Source: UMGS1696 sp964430105
GTDB taxonomy: Bacteria > Bacillota > Clostridia > Oscillospirales > CAG-272
Reading direction: 5' to 3'
NCBI GenBank assembly: GCA_964430105.1
Contig: CAYSEF010000020.1
Coordinates: 1-34,404, forward strand
DNA length: 34,404 nt
How positions within the stretch are numbered: the stretch's first letter is position 1; each line of letters starts with the position of its first letter. The notes below the pieces were generated by a model. It ran no database searches and had not been told where the DNA came from. It saw nothing but the letters and a program-made list of their open reading frames with translations. Of the stretch, positions 33,800 to 34,404 are shown piece after piece. Made by a program: the position numbers and the translations under genes.

Positions 33800-34235
33800 G
33801 TTTTGCTTGAAAATATTAAAAACGAAATATTTGCGGAATTCCAAGGCCGTCATTTTATCGCAAATCACTGTTGTTGATGTGTTTGGGTGAATTTAATTCG
33901 AAAGTTTTGAACACATTGACTGTATTTTTACGCATTGATTTGCTATTTGACGTAATCGCTTGGCGGCCGAGAAATATCTTAGATTTTTTTATTTGAACAA
34001 GAAGGGAACTCGTAGAATACAAATTATGAAAACAATAAATTAAACTCATCTGTATGAATATCAGAAATTTCCATTCATAATTCATTCATAATCGAATCAT
34101 AATATTATCGCGGAAGACAAAAAACAAAGCTAAAGGATATACAGCAGACATCTTCCGTTTCGTAAGAACGAATTGTAGTCAAAAACAGTTCAGCTTACGA
34201 GAGATAAATTATTGAAATGAATGGAGATAAGAAAA
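33800..34235 (+). promoter_or_regulatory. gene-free upstream region of the SASP gene
   Basis: No convincing gene is seen in these 436 bases. A TGAATA at 34055-34060 followed after 15 bases by CATAATT resembles the forespore sigma-G pattern, which is the usual control of SASP genes, but the match is loose. An 11-bp unit with the core ATTCATAAT is repeated three times at 34072-34104, with AATCATAAT in the third copy. Two 7-bp inverted repeats (CGGAAGA/TCTTCCG at 34111 and 34151; TCGTAAG/CTTACGA at 34160 and 34194) could structure a long leader. Confidence 0.4.
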
Positions 34236-34404
34236 ATGGCAAACAGAAGTAATAATAAGATCGTAGTACCTGAAGCAAAGGCGGCAATGGAGCAGTTTAA
34301 GATGCAGGCAGCAAATGAAATGGGCATTTCACTCAATCAGGGTTATAACGGACAGCTCACCAGCCGTGAAGCAGGCTCAATCGGTGGTCAGATGGTTAAG
34401 AACA
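34236..34404 (+). CDS. alpha/beta-type small acid-soluble spore protein (cut by window end)
   Basis: DNA-binding protein that coats and protects spore DNA and is degraded at germination. The visible 56 residues include NKIVVPEAKAAMEQFKMQAA then NEMGISL, the first conserved region, and LTSREAGSIGGQMVKN, the second. The GPR protease site, usually with Glu before the cut, appears here as KMQ-AANEMG, so the P1 residue is Gln; this is from a by-eye alignment. A GGAG nine bases upstream supports the ATG. The 3' end lies outside the window. It shows that the organism descends from spore formers; one SASP gene alone does not prove it sporulates. Confidence 0.93.
   Translation, partial: MANRSNNKIVVPEAKAAMEQFKMQAANEMGISLNQGYNGQLTSREAGSIGGQMVKN

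Noticed and set aside
33855..34085. 76-codon minus-strand frame in the gap after guaB
   Set aside because: No ribosome binding site, no recognisable motif, AT-rich composition, and it overlaps the repeats upstream of the SASP gene. Not enough to call a gene.

Overview
The window looks like chromosomal DNA of an anaerobic, endospore-forming low-GC Firmicute, most likely a gut clostridium of the Ruminococcaceae/Oscillospiraceae type. The evidence is an alpha/beta-type small acid-soluble spore protein at the right edge, a T-box leader, a glmS ribozyme, strong Shine-Dalgarno sites, and near-consensus sigma-A promoters (TTGACA, 16-18 bases, TATAAT). The assignment is an inference from gene content, not from a marker gene. 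No tRNA, rRNA, CRISPR array, insertion sequence or phage gene was seen.

Layout. (1) 1-7292 (+): a tightly packed surface-polysaccharide cluster entered from outside the window. It holds two GT2 glycosyltransferases, a Wzm/Wzt-type ABC exporter whose ATPase has a C-terminal glycan-recognition-like extension, a Stealth-family phosphotransferase, a GT-D (DUF1792-like) glycosyltransferase and a GT4 glycosyltransferase. (2) 7361-9960: an aldo/keto reductase with its own promoter, convergent with an FAD-dependent dehydrogenase gene that is frameshifted by an exact 187-bp tandem duplication. (3) 10181-10809: a GreA/GreB-family factor. (4) 10855-15016 (+): metF, a separate MetH reactivation-domain gene and a short metH, forming the methyl-folate to methionine branch with methionine synthase split over two genes. 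(5) 15034-22870 (-): a branched-chain amino acid operon, T-box, ilvB, ilvN, ilvC, ilvD, a DUF815 AAA+ ATPase, ilvA. The T-box specifier reads GUC (valine). (6) 22922-23461 (-): a flavodoxin-like FMN protein. (7) 23589-27775 (-): an amino-sugar operon, a GlmU-like left-handed beta-helix protein, glmM, glmS ribozyme, glmS, giving UDP-GlcNAc precursors with ribozyme feedback before glmS. (8) 27884-31968: a GH76-type lipoprotein (+), then a convergent two-gene sugar operon, a xylose-isomerase-like TIM-barrel protein and a Gfo/Idh/MocA oxidoreductase (-). (9) 32116-34404 (+): guaB and the start of a SASP gene.

The points most worth a second look are the 187-bp frameshifting duplication, the AAA+ ATPase translationally coupled to ilvD inside a valine T-box operon, two interleaved inverted repeats between ilvC and ilvD, a 43-bp hairpin element present twice about 19 kb apart with compensatory stem changes, the Stealth/Wzt-extension polysaccharide cluster, and the GH76 lipoprotein with an extra N-terminal domain. 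I did not find a clearly undescribed multi-gene system. The ilvD/DUF815 coupling and the polysaccharide cluster are the nearest candidates.
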